Shown: piece after piece, positions 26,753-35,600 of the stretch | How the letters are laid out: the number at the start of each line of letters is the position of its first letter | Position numbering within the stretch: the first letter of the stretch is position 1 | Source of the DNA: Pseudoalteromonas sp. FUC4 | GTDB taxonomy: Bacteria > Pseudomonadota > Gammaproteobacteria > Enterobacterales > Alteromonadaceae | Direction: 5' to 3' | NCBI RefSeq assembly: GCF_008370255.1 | Contig: NZ_SEUI01000005.1 | Coordinates: 300,013 to 364,012 of the forward strand | Length of the DNA: 64,000 bases | Made by a program: the position numbers and the translations under genes | Notes under the pieces: model-generated | Seen by the model: the letters and a program-made list of their open reading frames with translations, nothing else | Told to the model about the DNA's origin: nothing | The model's database searches: none

Positions 26753-28959
26753 TGACTGATTCAGTATTTAATTTAGCGGTAGATGAAAACAAAATTGCCG
26801 TAGTAACGATTGATGTGCCAGGGGAGAAAATGAATACCCTGCGCAGTAGTTTTGCCGATGACTTAAAAGCATTATTAGAAGACGCTAAGTCGCAAAATGT
26901 AAAAGGCATGGTATTTATAAGCGGAAAAAGCGATAACTTTATCGCTGGCGCCGATGTAAAAATGCTCGATAGCGTTCAAAAGCGTGATGATGCTTTAGCT
27001 ATTAGCGAACTATGCCATCAAGCATTTTTTGATATGACAAAACTGCCATACACAACAGTAAGTGCGATTCATGGCGCTGCATTAGGTGGTGGTTTAGAGT
27101 TTGCGTTAGCGTGTGACTACCGTGTTGGTACCGACAGCGATTTAACAAAAATTGGCTTACCAGAAGTGCAACTTGGTTTACTACCAGGTGGCGGCGGTAC
27201 GCAGCGCTTAACTAAAATTGTTGGTATTCAAAAAGCACTAGAGTGGATGCTAACAGGTAAGCAAATTCGCCCTAAGCAAGCTAAAAAAGCAGGCGTGCTT
27301 GATGACTGTGTACCGCACAGTGTGCTGTTAAAAGTAGCTAAAGAATTTGCGACTAAGAAAAAGCCACAAGCAAAAGAGCCAAAGCTCGACAATATTAGTA
27401 AGTTATTAGAGTCAAACCCGTTTGGTCGTAACTTTATCTTTAAAAAAGCCAAAGAAAACGTACTTAAAAAAACGGGCGGGCACTACCCAGCACCACTTGC
27501 TATTATTAAAGCAGTGCGAGCTAGTGTAGAGCTTGATGAGCTAAAAGCGTATAAAACAGAAGCTGAAAGCTTTGCAACACTTGTAATGAGTGATGAATCT
27601 AAAGCGCTTCGCGGTATTTTCTTTGCAACCACTGAAATGAAAAAAGAGTGGCGCAATGATGACGCACCCGCAATCAGCAAAACGGCTGTTTTAGGTGGTG
27701 GGCTAATGGGCGCAGGTATTGCACACGTAAGTGCAGTTAAAGCTAAAGTACCGGTACGTATTAAAGATGTAGCAGAGCAGGGCATTAGTAATGCAATGAG
27801 CTACACCTACAAAATTTTAGACAAGCGTCTTAAGCGCCGTATTATGTCTAAAGCCGATATGCAGTTAACAATGAACCGTATTACAGGTACAACAGACTAC
27901 AGTGGCTTTAAACACATTGATTTAGTAATAGAAGCGGTGTTTGAAGATCTTGCACTTAAGCAAGGTATGGTTGCAGACGTAGAGCAGCAATGCCAAGCAA
28001 ATACAATTTTTGCAAGTAACACGTCATCATTACCAATTTCGCAAATTGCAGCGCAGGCAGCACGTCCTGAAAATGTAATTGGCTTGCATTACTTTTCACC
28101 AGTAGAAAAAATGCCATTAGTGGAAATTATTCCACACGAAGGTACATCTAAAGAGACCATTGCTCGCGTTGTTAACTTTGCACGTAAACAAGGTAAAACG
28201 CCAATTGTTGTAAAAGACATGGCAGGTTTTTACGTAAACCGTATTTTAGCGCCTTACTTAAATGAAGCTGCTAATTTAATGCTGGCGGGTGAGCCAATTG
28301 AAAAGATTGATGCAGCGCTTGTTGAGTTTGGCTTTCCGGTAGGTCCACTGGCTCTACTTGATGAAGTAGGTATTGATATTGGCTCTAAAATTGCCCCAAT
28401 TCTTGAAAAAGAATTAGGTGAGCGTTTTAAAGGCCCTGATGCATTTACTCGTATGATTGATTCAAAACGCCTTGGCCGTAAGTCGGGTCGTGGTTTTTAT
28501 GAGTACGATAAAAAAGGCAAAAAGGTTGATGAGTCAGTTTACGAACTATTGGGTGTTACCCCAGCTCCACGTTTAAACAAAAGCGAAATTGCTAAGCGTT
28601 GTGTATCAAAAATGCTTAACGAAGCAGTACGCTGTTTAGATGATGGCATTATTGCCAGCCCACGTGATGGCGACATTGGTGCAATATTTGGTATTGGTTT
28701 CCCACCATTTTTAGGTGGCCCGTTTAGCTATATGGATAAATTAGGCGCAAGTAAAATAAGCTCTGATATGTCTACATTGGCTAATAGCGATGCTAACTTT
28801 GCACCTTGTGAGTCACTGGTAACAATGGCAAGCTCTGGGGCTAATTTTTATAATACAGCAGCTGTTGAAGTTGTAGCTCCTGAAGTACAAAGCACTGAGG
28901 CACAAGAGCAAAGTGTCACTGAGCCTGAAGTTACTAAAGAGATTGAAACAAAAGAATAA
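26752..28959 (+). CDS. fadJ: Fatty acid oxidation complex subunit alpha FadJ
   Basis: A 735-residue bifunctional enzyme: N-terminal enoyl-CoA hydratase/isomerase (G-A-A-L-G-G-G-L-E-F-A near residue 105, L-G-L-L-P-G-G-G-G-T near 145) and C-terminal 3-hydroxyacyl-CoA dehydrogenase (V-L-G-G-G-L-M-G-A-G near 312, L-H-Y-F-S-P-V near 445). I start at ATG 26752, overlapping the fadI stop; the open frame runs upstream but those codons lie in the fadI end in another frame. An acidic Glu/Thr-rich tail after residue 705 is an extension beyond the family core. A hairpin terminator follows. Confidence 0.96.
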   Translation: MTDSVFNLAVDENKIAVVTIDVPGEKMNTLRSSFADDLKALLEDAKSQNVKGMVFISGKSDNFIAGADVKMLDSVQKRDDALAISELCHQAFFDMTKLPYTTVSAIHGAALGGGLEFALACDYRVGTDSDLTKIGLPEVQLGLLPGGGGTQRLTKIVGIQKALEWMLTGKQIRPKQAKKAGVLDDCVPHSVLLKVAKEFATKKKPQAKEPKLDNISKLLESNPFGRNFIFKKAKENVLKKTGGHYPAPLAIIKAVRASVELDELKAYKTEAESFATLVMSDESKALRGIFFATTEMKKEWRNDDAPAISKTAVLGGGLMGAGIAHVSAVKAKVPVRIKDVAEQGISNAMSYTYKILDKRLKRRIMSKADMQLTMNRITGTTDYSGFKHIDLVIEAVFEDLALKQGMVADVEQQCQANTIFASNTSSLPISQIAAQAARPENVIGLHYFSPVEKMPLVEIIPHEGTSKETIARVVNFARKQGKTPIVVKDMAGFYVNRILAPYLNEAANLMLAGEPIEKIDAALVEFGFPVGPLALLDEVGIDIGSKIAPILEKELGERFKGPDAFTRMIDSKRLGRKSGRGFYEYDKKGKKVDESVYELLGVTPAPRLNKSEIAKRCVSKMLNEAVRCLDDGIIASPRDGDIGAIFGIGFPPFLGGPFSYMDKLGASKISSDMSTLANSDANFAPCESLVTMASSGANFYNTAAVEVVAPEVQSTEAQEQSVTEPEVTKEIETKE

Positions 28960-28975
28960 AGTTTCTACTGTTTAT

Positions 28976-29003
28976 AAAAACCGCATTTAGATGCGGTTTT
29001 TTT
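28976..29003 (+). terminator. Rho-independent terminator
   Basis: AAAAACCGCAT (28976-28986) and ATGCGGTTTTT (28991-29001) with a TTAG loop and a T run. Ends fadIJ. Confidence 0.9.
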
Positions 29004-29033
29004 ATGATTTTTAATATTTAAATGAGGAGCTTA

Positions 29034-29543
29034 ATGACATTATTTACACAAAGATTGAGCATGTACCAAATAGAAGAGTCTGATTGGCCTCTTTTTCTAG
29101 CGCTTCATCGCGATCCTCAAGTCCTTAAATATTGTTTTGATATGCCAATGGAGTCACTGGTAAGAAACCGCTTTGAGATACGCTTACCTAAGTGGGATAC
29201 TAAATCACGCCACCCACTGTGCTTACTCATTATTAATAATAAAACAAAACAACCTGTGGGTGTTACAGGCTTTGCCTATGACGGAGAAACCGCAGAGCTT
29301 GGTTATTTATTATTGCCAGAGTATTTTAATAAAGGCTACGCGACAGAATCCCTAAGAGCTGTGATTGATTGGGCTTGGAAAGAATGTGGTATTAGGCAGT
29401 TTAAAGCAGTCGTAACGCGTGGCAATATTGGTTCTGAAAAGGTGCTCAGTAAGTGCGGCTTAACCCATACCGATACACTTTTTAAAGTGCATACAATAGG
29501 CGAAAAATTATATGACGATTTAATTTATACGCTTAAGGTGTAG
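29034..29543 (+). CDS. GNAT family N-acetyltransferase (RimJ/RimL-like)
   Basis: A protein of about 169 residues with the L-F-T-Q-R-L-S-M opening, A-E-L-G-Y-L-L strand 4, the acetyl-CoA loop F-N-K-G-Y-A-T-E-S-L-R-A and N-I-G-S-E-K-V-L-S-K-C-G-L. The start at ATG 29034 is set by GAGGAG (29024-29029); the upstream in-frame ATG at 29022 overlaps that site and is unlikely. A similar enzyme is encoded at 13484. The substrate is unknown. Confidence 0.85.
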   Translation: MTLFTQRLSMYQIEESDWPLFLALHRDPQVLKYCFDMPMESLVRNRFEIRLPKWDTKSRHPLCLLIINNKTKQPVGVTGFAYDGETAELGYLLLPEYFNKGYATESLRAVIDWAWKECGIRQFKAVVTRGNIGSEKVLSKCGLTHTDTLFKVHTIGEKLYDDLIYTLKV

Positions 29544-29552
29544 GGTTTTAAT

Positions 29553-29570
29553 GGGCTAGTAGCCTAGCCC
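29553..29570. terminator. Hairpin between convergent genes (weak terminator)
   Basis: GGGCTAG (29553-29559) and CTAGCCC (29564-29570) form a perfect seven-base stem, but no T run follows on either strand. It lies between the GNAT and YjbR genes. Confidence 0.35.
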
Positions 29571-29579
29571 AAAAAGTGT

Positions 29580-29966
29580 TTACAAGTGAAGTGAAATAGC
29601 TTTGCGGTCTTTTTCTGGCATGTTTTCTACGACTAAATTAAATGAGTTATCAATCATTCTCTCAATTTCACCTTGTGGAATTGTGCCGTCTAAAATTACT
29701 GTGTTCCATAAGCGTTTATTCATATGGTAACCAGGGATCACTGCCGGGAAAATATCACGTAATGATATTGCTTCATCAGGATCGCACTTTAAGTTAAGCC
29801 ACCAAATAACCTCACCATCATCATTAGTTTGACCGTCATTGCCAATAGCAAGAGTCGCAAACATTTTATGATTCACTTTATATACATCAACCTCTTGCGC
29901 AAATGGTTTTGTAACCTGAACAAGTGGTTTTTTAACTAAATACTCATGTACTTTTTTTTGGTCCAT
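29580..29966 (-). CDS. MmcQ/YjbR family protein
   Basis: A 128-residue single-domain protein. It has the CyaY-like YjbR layout: K-P-F-A-Q-E-V-D-V-Y-K-V near the start, W-W-L-N-L-K-C-D-P-D near residue 55, P-G-Y-H-M-N-K-R-L-W-N-T-V near 80, and a final helix E-I-E-R-M-I-D-N-S. The fold is described as DNA-binding for YjbR, but the cellular role is unclear. AAGGA lies before the ATG on the minus strand. Confidence 0.85.
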   Translation of the reverse strand: MDQKKVHEYLVKKPLVQVTKPFAQEVDVYKVNHKMFATLAIGNDGQTNDDGEVIWWLNLKCDPDEAISLRDIFPAVIPGYHMNKRLWNTVILDGTIPQGEIERMIDNSFNLVVENMPEKDRKAISLHL

Positions 29967-30149
29967 GATCCATTCCTTGAAGTCATACTCGGTAAAGCTA
30001 CCATAGCATTATTTTATTATTTTTGTGATACGAAATATTATTTGTACTCATTTTTTCTTCATTAATACACTGAAGTGGTGGAAGTTATCAGTATTGGCAA
30101 AAAGAAAAACCCTATAAATACGAAAAGTAACCAAGCTAACGCTATGGAG

Positions 30150-30947
30150 CTAGACAGTTTTAGGTAGCGATGAATAAGCGATTACAGCGGCGTCACGTTG
30201 AGTGAGATTTGGCCTCGTTGTATTGTGGCTATAAAGACGACAATATTCTATGGGATCGCCTTCGTATGTTAGATAATGTTCAGTGGTGAATTGCAGTAAC
30301 GTCTCTTTCCAGCGCTTTACAATATAGGGGGGTGGGTTTGGTAAAGCATTTAAAATGAGTTTAGATTCTTCAAAATTACTATTAATTGCCACATTAAGCA
30401 TGTCATCGTTTGCAGCGGCTAGCCAACTAGCGCCATTAGTGCCTACGCAAAGTAATGGCATATAAGGTGCCAACGCTGGGCATACATTGTTTTTGTATAT
30501 TTCAACTTGCCAGTATGGGCGCGCTATTTTTATAAATTGAGTAAAACTTTCAATTGTCGTAAATTTGGATGTTGCAAGAGGTAGAATTTCAACCCTAGGT
30601 TTATTCGCGTTCACCGTATCATTGGCAACATCAATATACCAAGGTCCAAGTATGAGCGCGTTTTGAAAGTACTCCTCTCGTAGTGATCCCCACGCCTTTT
30701 TTAAATCAGTACCTTGGTGAATGCATTCTTTTAATAAACTGAGCCCGAGCTTATCAGTGTGTGGTAATTGTGCTTGTAATAATGCAAACATTTCATCGCG
30801 AATTTCTCTGCAACGTCCTATCGGATAAGGCTTATTGGCAAAGTAAGGCATTTTAGGTGCAAGTTTTAAATCGACGACTAATCTTAGTTGTGCCAGATCG
30901 TTGCAGAGCATTGTTAGCTGTTGTGGTGTGAAGTTATTATCAAGCAC
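30150..30947 (-). CDS. Hypothetical protein of 265 residues
   Basis: A soluble protein without signal peptide or membrane segment that I do not recognise. It starts with a helical part (L-T-M-L-C-N-D-L-A-Q-L-R), contains G-T-D-L-K-K-A-W-G-S-L-R-E-E-Y-F followed by L-G-P-W-Y-I-D-V-A-N-D-T, and a central beta part around P-L-L-C-V-G-T-N-G-A-S. The region just upstream on the same strand holds a decayed gene ending 19 bases away, so this may be the survivor of a former two-gene unit. Confidence 0.6.
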   Translation of the reverse strand: MLDNNFTPQQLTMLCNDLAQLRLVVDLKLAPKMPYFANKPYPIGRCREIRDEMFALLQAQLPHTDKLGLSLLKECIHQGTDLKKAWGSLREEYFQNALILGPWYIDVANDTVNANKPRVEILPLATSKFTTIESFTQFIKIARPYWQVEIYKNNVCPALAPYMPLLCVGTNGASWLAAANDDMLNVAINSNFEESKLILNALPNPPPYIVKRWKETLLQFTTEHYLTYEGDPIEYCRLYSHNTTRPNLTQRDAAVIAYSSLPKTV

Positions 30948-30965
30948 GTATATTTCCCAAAATCG

Positions 30966-31437
30966 TTATTGTAATTTGCTTAACTGGGTTTGTGTATAGG
31001 CGTCATTTCTTAGCCACCTTAACATGTTTGGATAATCGTTAGGCTTATCTGGCTGTTCACACATAAAGCATGAATACAAAAGAGGGTAACCAAAACTAGT
31101 GCTGTTGGTAAAGGCTTTTGAACTATGGCATTAATGCAGTGTTTAGTTTTTAGGTAAAACAGCGCCTATGGCACGCCTTTATAGTCATGATTTAAGAGTA
31201 GGACGTCGGTACTGTATTTAAGTAACAGTCCGCGGCCCATGAGCATCTTCTTGCCGCTATTAATAAGCTGCTTGCGCACTAAAATACTCGCTTTTCACTT
31301 GGTAAATCTAAGTTGTTAATAACGGAAAAGGTAACTCTGCATTGGCTTTAATTACATCTTTTATTGAGGGTATTGCAATTTTCAAGGTGCGATAGTGTTA
31401 ATACTAAGTGCACAAAGTGTGAGTATTTTTCACACAT
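30966..31437 (-). pseudogene. Decayed protein-coding gene
   Basis: Read on the minus strand, this apparent spacer gives long protein-like stretches broken by stops and frame changes. About 31402-31310: N-Y-R-T-L-K-I-A-I-P-S-I-K-D-V-I-K then P-F-P-L-L-T-T-stop. About 31270-31165, another frame: S-G-K-K-M-L-M-G-R-G-L-L-L-K-Y then L-L-N-H-D-Y-K-G-V-P-stop. About 31130-30966: S-F-G-Y-P-L-L-Y-S-C-F then N-D-Y-P-N-M-L-R-W-L-R, ending at a stop at 30966-30968. The likely old start is ATG at 31435-31437. The family is not recognised. Amino-acid composition is protein-like through three frames, which is unusual for a true spacer. Confidence 0.5.
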
Positions 31438-31748
31438 CAAGTAAGTGCTAGCTAAACTGCATTATCTATAAGCAATAAGTAGTGCAGTGTAAAAGAGACG
31501 AATGCTTTATCGAGGGCCTTGCCATACCCACTAAGTAATAATTCACTATCTGTTATCAATGGATTTTTATTGTTACATTTAGGTAAATTATTGCTACAAT
31601 ATTATTAAATATGAATATAGTATTAATAATTTAGTTTTGTACGACAATAAAGCTCACAGAAGTGCTTAAATATGAAAGCACATAGTTTACAAGCTGAGTC
31701 TTTCTAGTTGCCTTGCAAGGCATATATCCGAGTCGGAGTTAATTTTTT
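31438..31748. other. AT-rich promoter region of the sulfotransferase-adhesin unit
   Basis: No gene seen. It is strongly AT-rich around 31590-31650. A 14-base perfect palindrome TGCCTTGCAAGGCA (31709-31722) lies 26 bases before the sulfotransferase start and could be an operator or leader hairpin. GGAG at 31735-31738 is the likely ribosome-binding site. Confidence 0.45.
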
Positions 31749-32573
31749 ATGCATCACCATTACCATTTTATTGCGGGTTTACCAAGGACAGGCTCAACAT
31801 TATTGGCTGGTATACTGAGGCAAAACCCCGATTTTCATGCCGACATGTCAACACCTGTAGCTGGTTTTGTTACTAGCTTACTTGAGCAAATGGGAGCGGG
31901 AAGTGAGTTTGCTACTAGTATAAGTTCAGCGCAGCGCTTGAATATATGCCGTGGGGTTTGGTCTGGGTATTATCAAGATGTTGAAAAGCCAGTTGTTTTT
32001 GATACCAACAGACTGTGGACTGCAAAGCTTAATCTATTAAATACTTTGTTTGGTAATGACTTTAAAGTTATTTGCTTGGTGAGAAACCCTGCTTGGATAA
32101 TGGATAGTTTTGAGCGTGTTTATAGGCAAAACAGCCTAGAATTTAGCCGCATTTATTCCCCCGCAGCACGACAAAACGTGTATACCCGCTGTGAGCACAT
32201 TGCGTCTAACCAAGGGCCTTTTGGTAGTGCTTGGGCTGCGCTAAAAGAAGGTTTTTATGGTGAGTTTTCGGATCAGTTACTACTGCTTGATTACGATTTG
32301 CTCGTAAGTAAACCTGAAAAGAGTGTGGCTCTAATTTATCAGTTTTTAGGTTTACCGAACTTTGCGCATGACTTTGAAAATGTGACATATAACGCCAGTG
32401 AGTTTGATAAAAACTTAGGTGCAGATGGCTTACATACAGTGAAAAATAAAGTGGCCTTTACAGGGCGCAAAACAGTACTCCCCCCAGAATTATTTAAAAA
32501 ATACAGTGATATGGCTTTTTGGTTAGAACCACAAGGCAGTAACGCAAGTTTAATAACACAAAAAACACCTTAA
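31749..32573 (+). CDS. Sulfotransferase family protein
   Basis: A 274-residue PAPS-dependent sulfotransferase-like protein. The 5'-phosphosulfate loop is G-L-P-R-T-G-S-T (residues 10-17), and the 3'-phosphate site is V-I-C-L-V-R-N-P-A-W followed by S-F-E-R-V near residue 110. Such enzymes move sulfate from PAPS to a hydroxyl of a sugar, lipid or tyrosine. It is cytoplasmic (no signal peptide). The giant surface-protein gene begins 59 bases downstream on the same strand with no terminator between, so the two are probably one operon and a sulfated cell-surface product is a fair guess. Substrate unknown. Confidence 0.85.
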   Translation: MHHHYHFIAGLPRTGSTLLAGILRQNPDFHADMSTPVAGFVTSLLEQMGAGSEFATSISSAQRLNICRGVWSGYYQDVEKPVVFDTNRLWTAKLNLLNTLFGNDFKVICLVRNPAWIMDSFERVYRQNSLEFSRIYSPAARQNVYTRCEHIASNQGPFGSAWAALKEGFYGEFSDQLLLLDYDLLVSKPEKSVALIYQFLGLPNFAHDFENVTYNASEFDKNLGADGLHTVKNKVAFTGRKTVLPPELFKKYSDMAFWLEPQGSNASLITQKTP

Positions 32574-32632
32574 TTTACCAATAATGGTATTAAAAACGTG
32601 GTTCTCCATAAATATCTTAAAGGATTTACCCA

Positions 32633-35600
32633 ATGCTGCATTTCTCTTTATCGCCAATTTCAATTTTTGTCGGTTCGGTTTTAGGGCTTACTCAAGCAAC
32701 AGGGCTTGCGCCTAGTGTAAAAGCACCAACACAATCAGAAGCTAAGCTCAACCTAGTTACGGTGGCAAGTATTAAGTCATTTGAGGCAAAGGCAGATGAG
32801 CTTGTATTGACAGCAACACGCAGTACTAAGCACCTAGTAATTATCGATGCTGGAGTACCTGACAAAGCTGTATTTTATAGAGATTTGTATGCAGAAACAG
32901 AGATTTTTGAACTCCATGCCGATGAATCAGGCATAAAGCAGCTCGAGGAGTTACTTGGTCGTTATCAGCAATTAGAGAGTGTGAGTATATTTTCTCATGG
33001 GCGCAGTGGCGAGCTACAATTAGGTAATAGCCAAATAAATACAACGGTTATTGAAAATAACCCTCAATTTATGACGGTATTTAAGGGGGCTTTAAAATCT
33101 GGAGGGGATGTATTTTTTTATGGTTGTGATATTGGTAAAGGATCACAAGGCGACCAATTTTTAACACTATTTAGTCAATCAACGGATCTTGATGTAGCCG
33201 CCTCTAACGATTTAACTGGTAATCGCAATAAAGGTGGAGATTGGGATTTAGAAATAGTTAAAGGGGATGTCGATTTTGCTGACAGGCCATTTTCAGAGCA
33301 TGCTCTGATTGATTTTTCAGAGGTGTTGGCGTTTAGTGGTACGTTGGGATTTGAGAATTTTTCTACAGGGTACGCGAACAGTAAAAGTTATCAAATACCG
33401 AGTACCAGTTACAGCATAAAAATCAAGTCAGGAGCGAATGGCAGCAACGATTTATATAATTCTTCACCGGGTTATATTTACGCAGGTACAAGTAGTTCAA
33501 CGCAGACGTACAGTAAAATATATTTTACAAATAACGAAACGTTTGATTTATCTAGTTTATATGTCTATAACTCAAGTGGTAATAATAGAGTTATACGGCT
33601 AACAACGGATAAAGGAGGCGTAGCGGATAGCTTGACTTTACCGAGCCGTAACGGCGAGAATGTAAACGCCTCTGGTGCGTTATTTACAGAAATAAAATGG
33701 TTAAAAATAGCTTATTCTGATAACTCTACTCTTAGCTGGTTAAGAATTGACAACCTTGCTATCACTAACTTGTCTTCAACTCCTGTTAATTCAGCTCCCG
33801 TTGTTGATTTAAATGGTACGACAGGGAGCTCGCCTGCGTTTTCTGAAGGCCGAGGTGCTGTAAATATTGCGCCCGATGCTACTGTTACTGACTCCGATGG
33901 CGACACAATAACAACAATAACCGTCGCATTAACAAACGATCAAGACGGATTGTTTGAAGGTCTTAATGTATCTGCCAGTGCGCAAAATGCACTCGGGGGG
34001 ATTAGTGGCGCATCTGATATTACCTTACAAGATACAATTTCTATTACAGGTGCAACTGCAACAACGGCTGAAGTTGCCACTTTCCTCAAAGCAATCACGT
34101 ATAACAATACCAGTTCGTCGCCCAACACAACTTCGCGCGCAGTGTCAGTTGTTATCAATGATGGAACTGAAAACGGTATTAGCCGTACCGCGACAATTTC
34201 AGTGGCTAACCTTACATCAGCTATTCCTACAGCGGCGGGTTTTAGTACCTTAGATGGTACAAATTTAAATCCGGCAATTACGTTCAGTAGCGACGACGAA
34301 ACATTAACGATAACCAATCCATCGCATATTACAGGTTCAGTGGCTGATGGTGGCGCTGGTACAGACACTATTTTCGTTCCGACTGGATCCGATTTAACGG
34401 CTTTCACTACATTAACAAGCTTTGAAACATTATCAATGCCAAGCAGCGCTACTTTAACGCTAACTGAAGCGCAGCATGAGCAATTTACGACTATTTATGG
34501 GAGCGGGGCTCCTGTCTTTACGATTACAGCAGGCAGTGGGGGCGATGCAAATTTAACGACAAACAACACGATTGCAAAATATGTTTTAAATACACCCATT
34601 GCATTAACGGTTATACATAAAGACCAGTCGGTTACAGGCAGTAATTTGGCTGATTCAGTCGATATTTCTAACTTTTCGTACCGAGGAACTCTCGATGGTG
34701 GGGATGGCACAGATACACTTACACTAGCTGATGGCGCGAGTTTAGCGGCGGCAACGATTTCGAACTTTGAAACACTTAATTTGAGCGGCGGCGTATCTGT
34801 CACGATGAAAGAAGCGCAGCATGATGCGTTTTCTACAATTTCAGGCGCAGGTACAGATCAAATTACCATTTCAGACGCAACTAATGGTTTAATTGCTGCG
34901 AATGATATTGAAACGTATGTGCTCGGTAGTGCAAACACAATTACCTTATCAAATGGCTCACAAAATATAACAGGCAGCACGGGCAATGATACGGTAAATA
35001 TTGCAGGTTTAACGGTTACAGGTACACTCAATGCAAATGGTGGTACCGATACATTAAGCATGGCAACAGGTGCCGACACCACAAGTGCTACAGTGTCTAG
35101 TTTTGAAAACTTAACCCTTGCAACAAACTCATCGGTGGCTTTATCTGCAGCGCAAGTGAGTACATTTACAGGCACTATTACAGCGTCTGGCGCTGAAACG
35201 ATTACGGTTTCGGGTGATGGTAACTTTACAACACTTAGCAATATTGAAACGTTTAACGTTGGTGATGATTCAACAAATACACGAACAATTACGTTAGGTT
35301 CTTCGTCTGTCAATGTGACAAGCGCATCAACAACCGATGCAAATACGTTTGATGTCAGTGGATTAACGTTTACTGGAACAATAACAGGTGAAGCAAGCGT
35401 TAATGATACGCTATCTATCAGTAATACGGGGGATATTACTGGAGCAACAGTTTCCAATATTGAAAACCTAACACTTAGCAGTGGTGCACGGGTTTCAATG
35501 ACTCGTTCGCAACACGCCGGTTTTACAGGCACTATATCTGCAATAGGTTCTGAAACAATTGATGTTTATGGCGATGGTGATTTTTCTACTTTCAGTGATG

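Noticed and set aside
33940..34407. Minus-strand frame of 155 codons opposite the giant gene
   Set aside because: Same mirror effect of the repetitive coding strand; the plus-strand frame is clearly coding.
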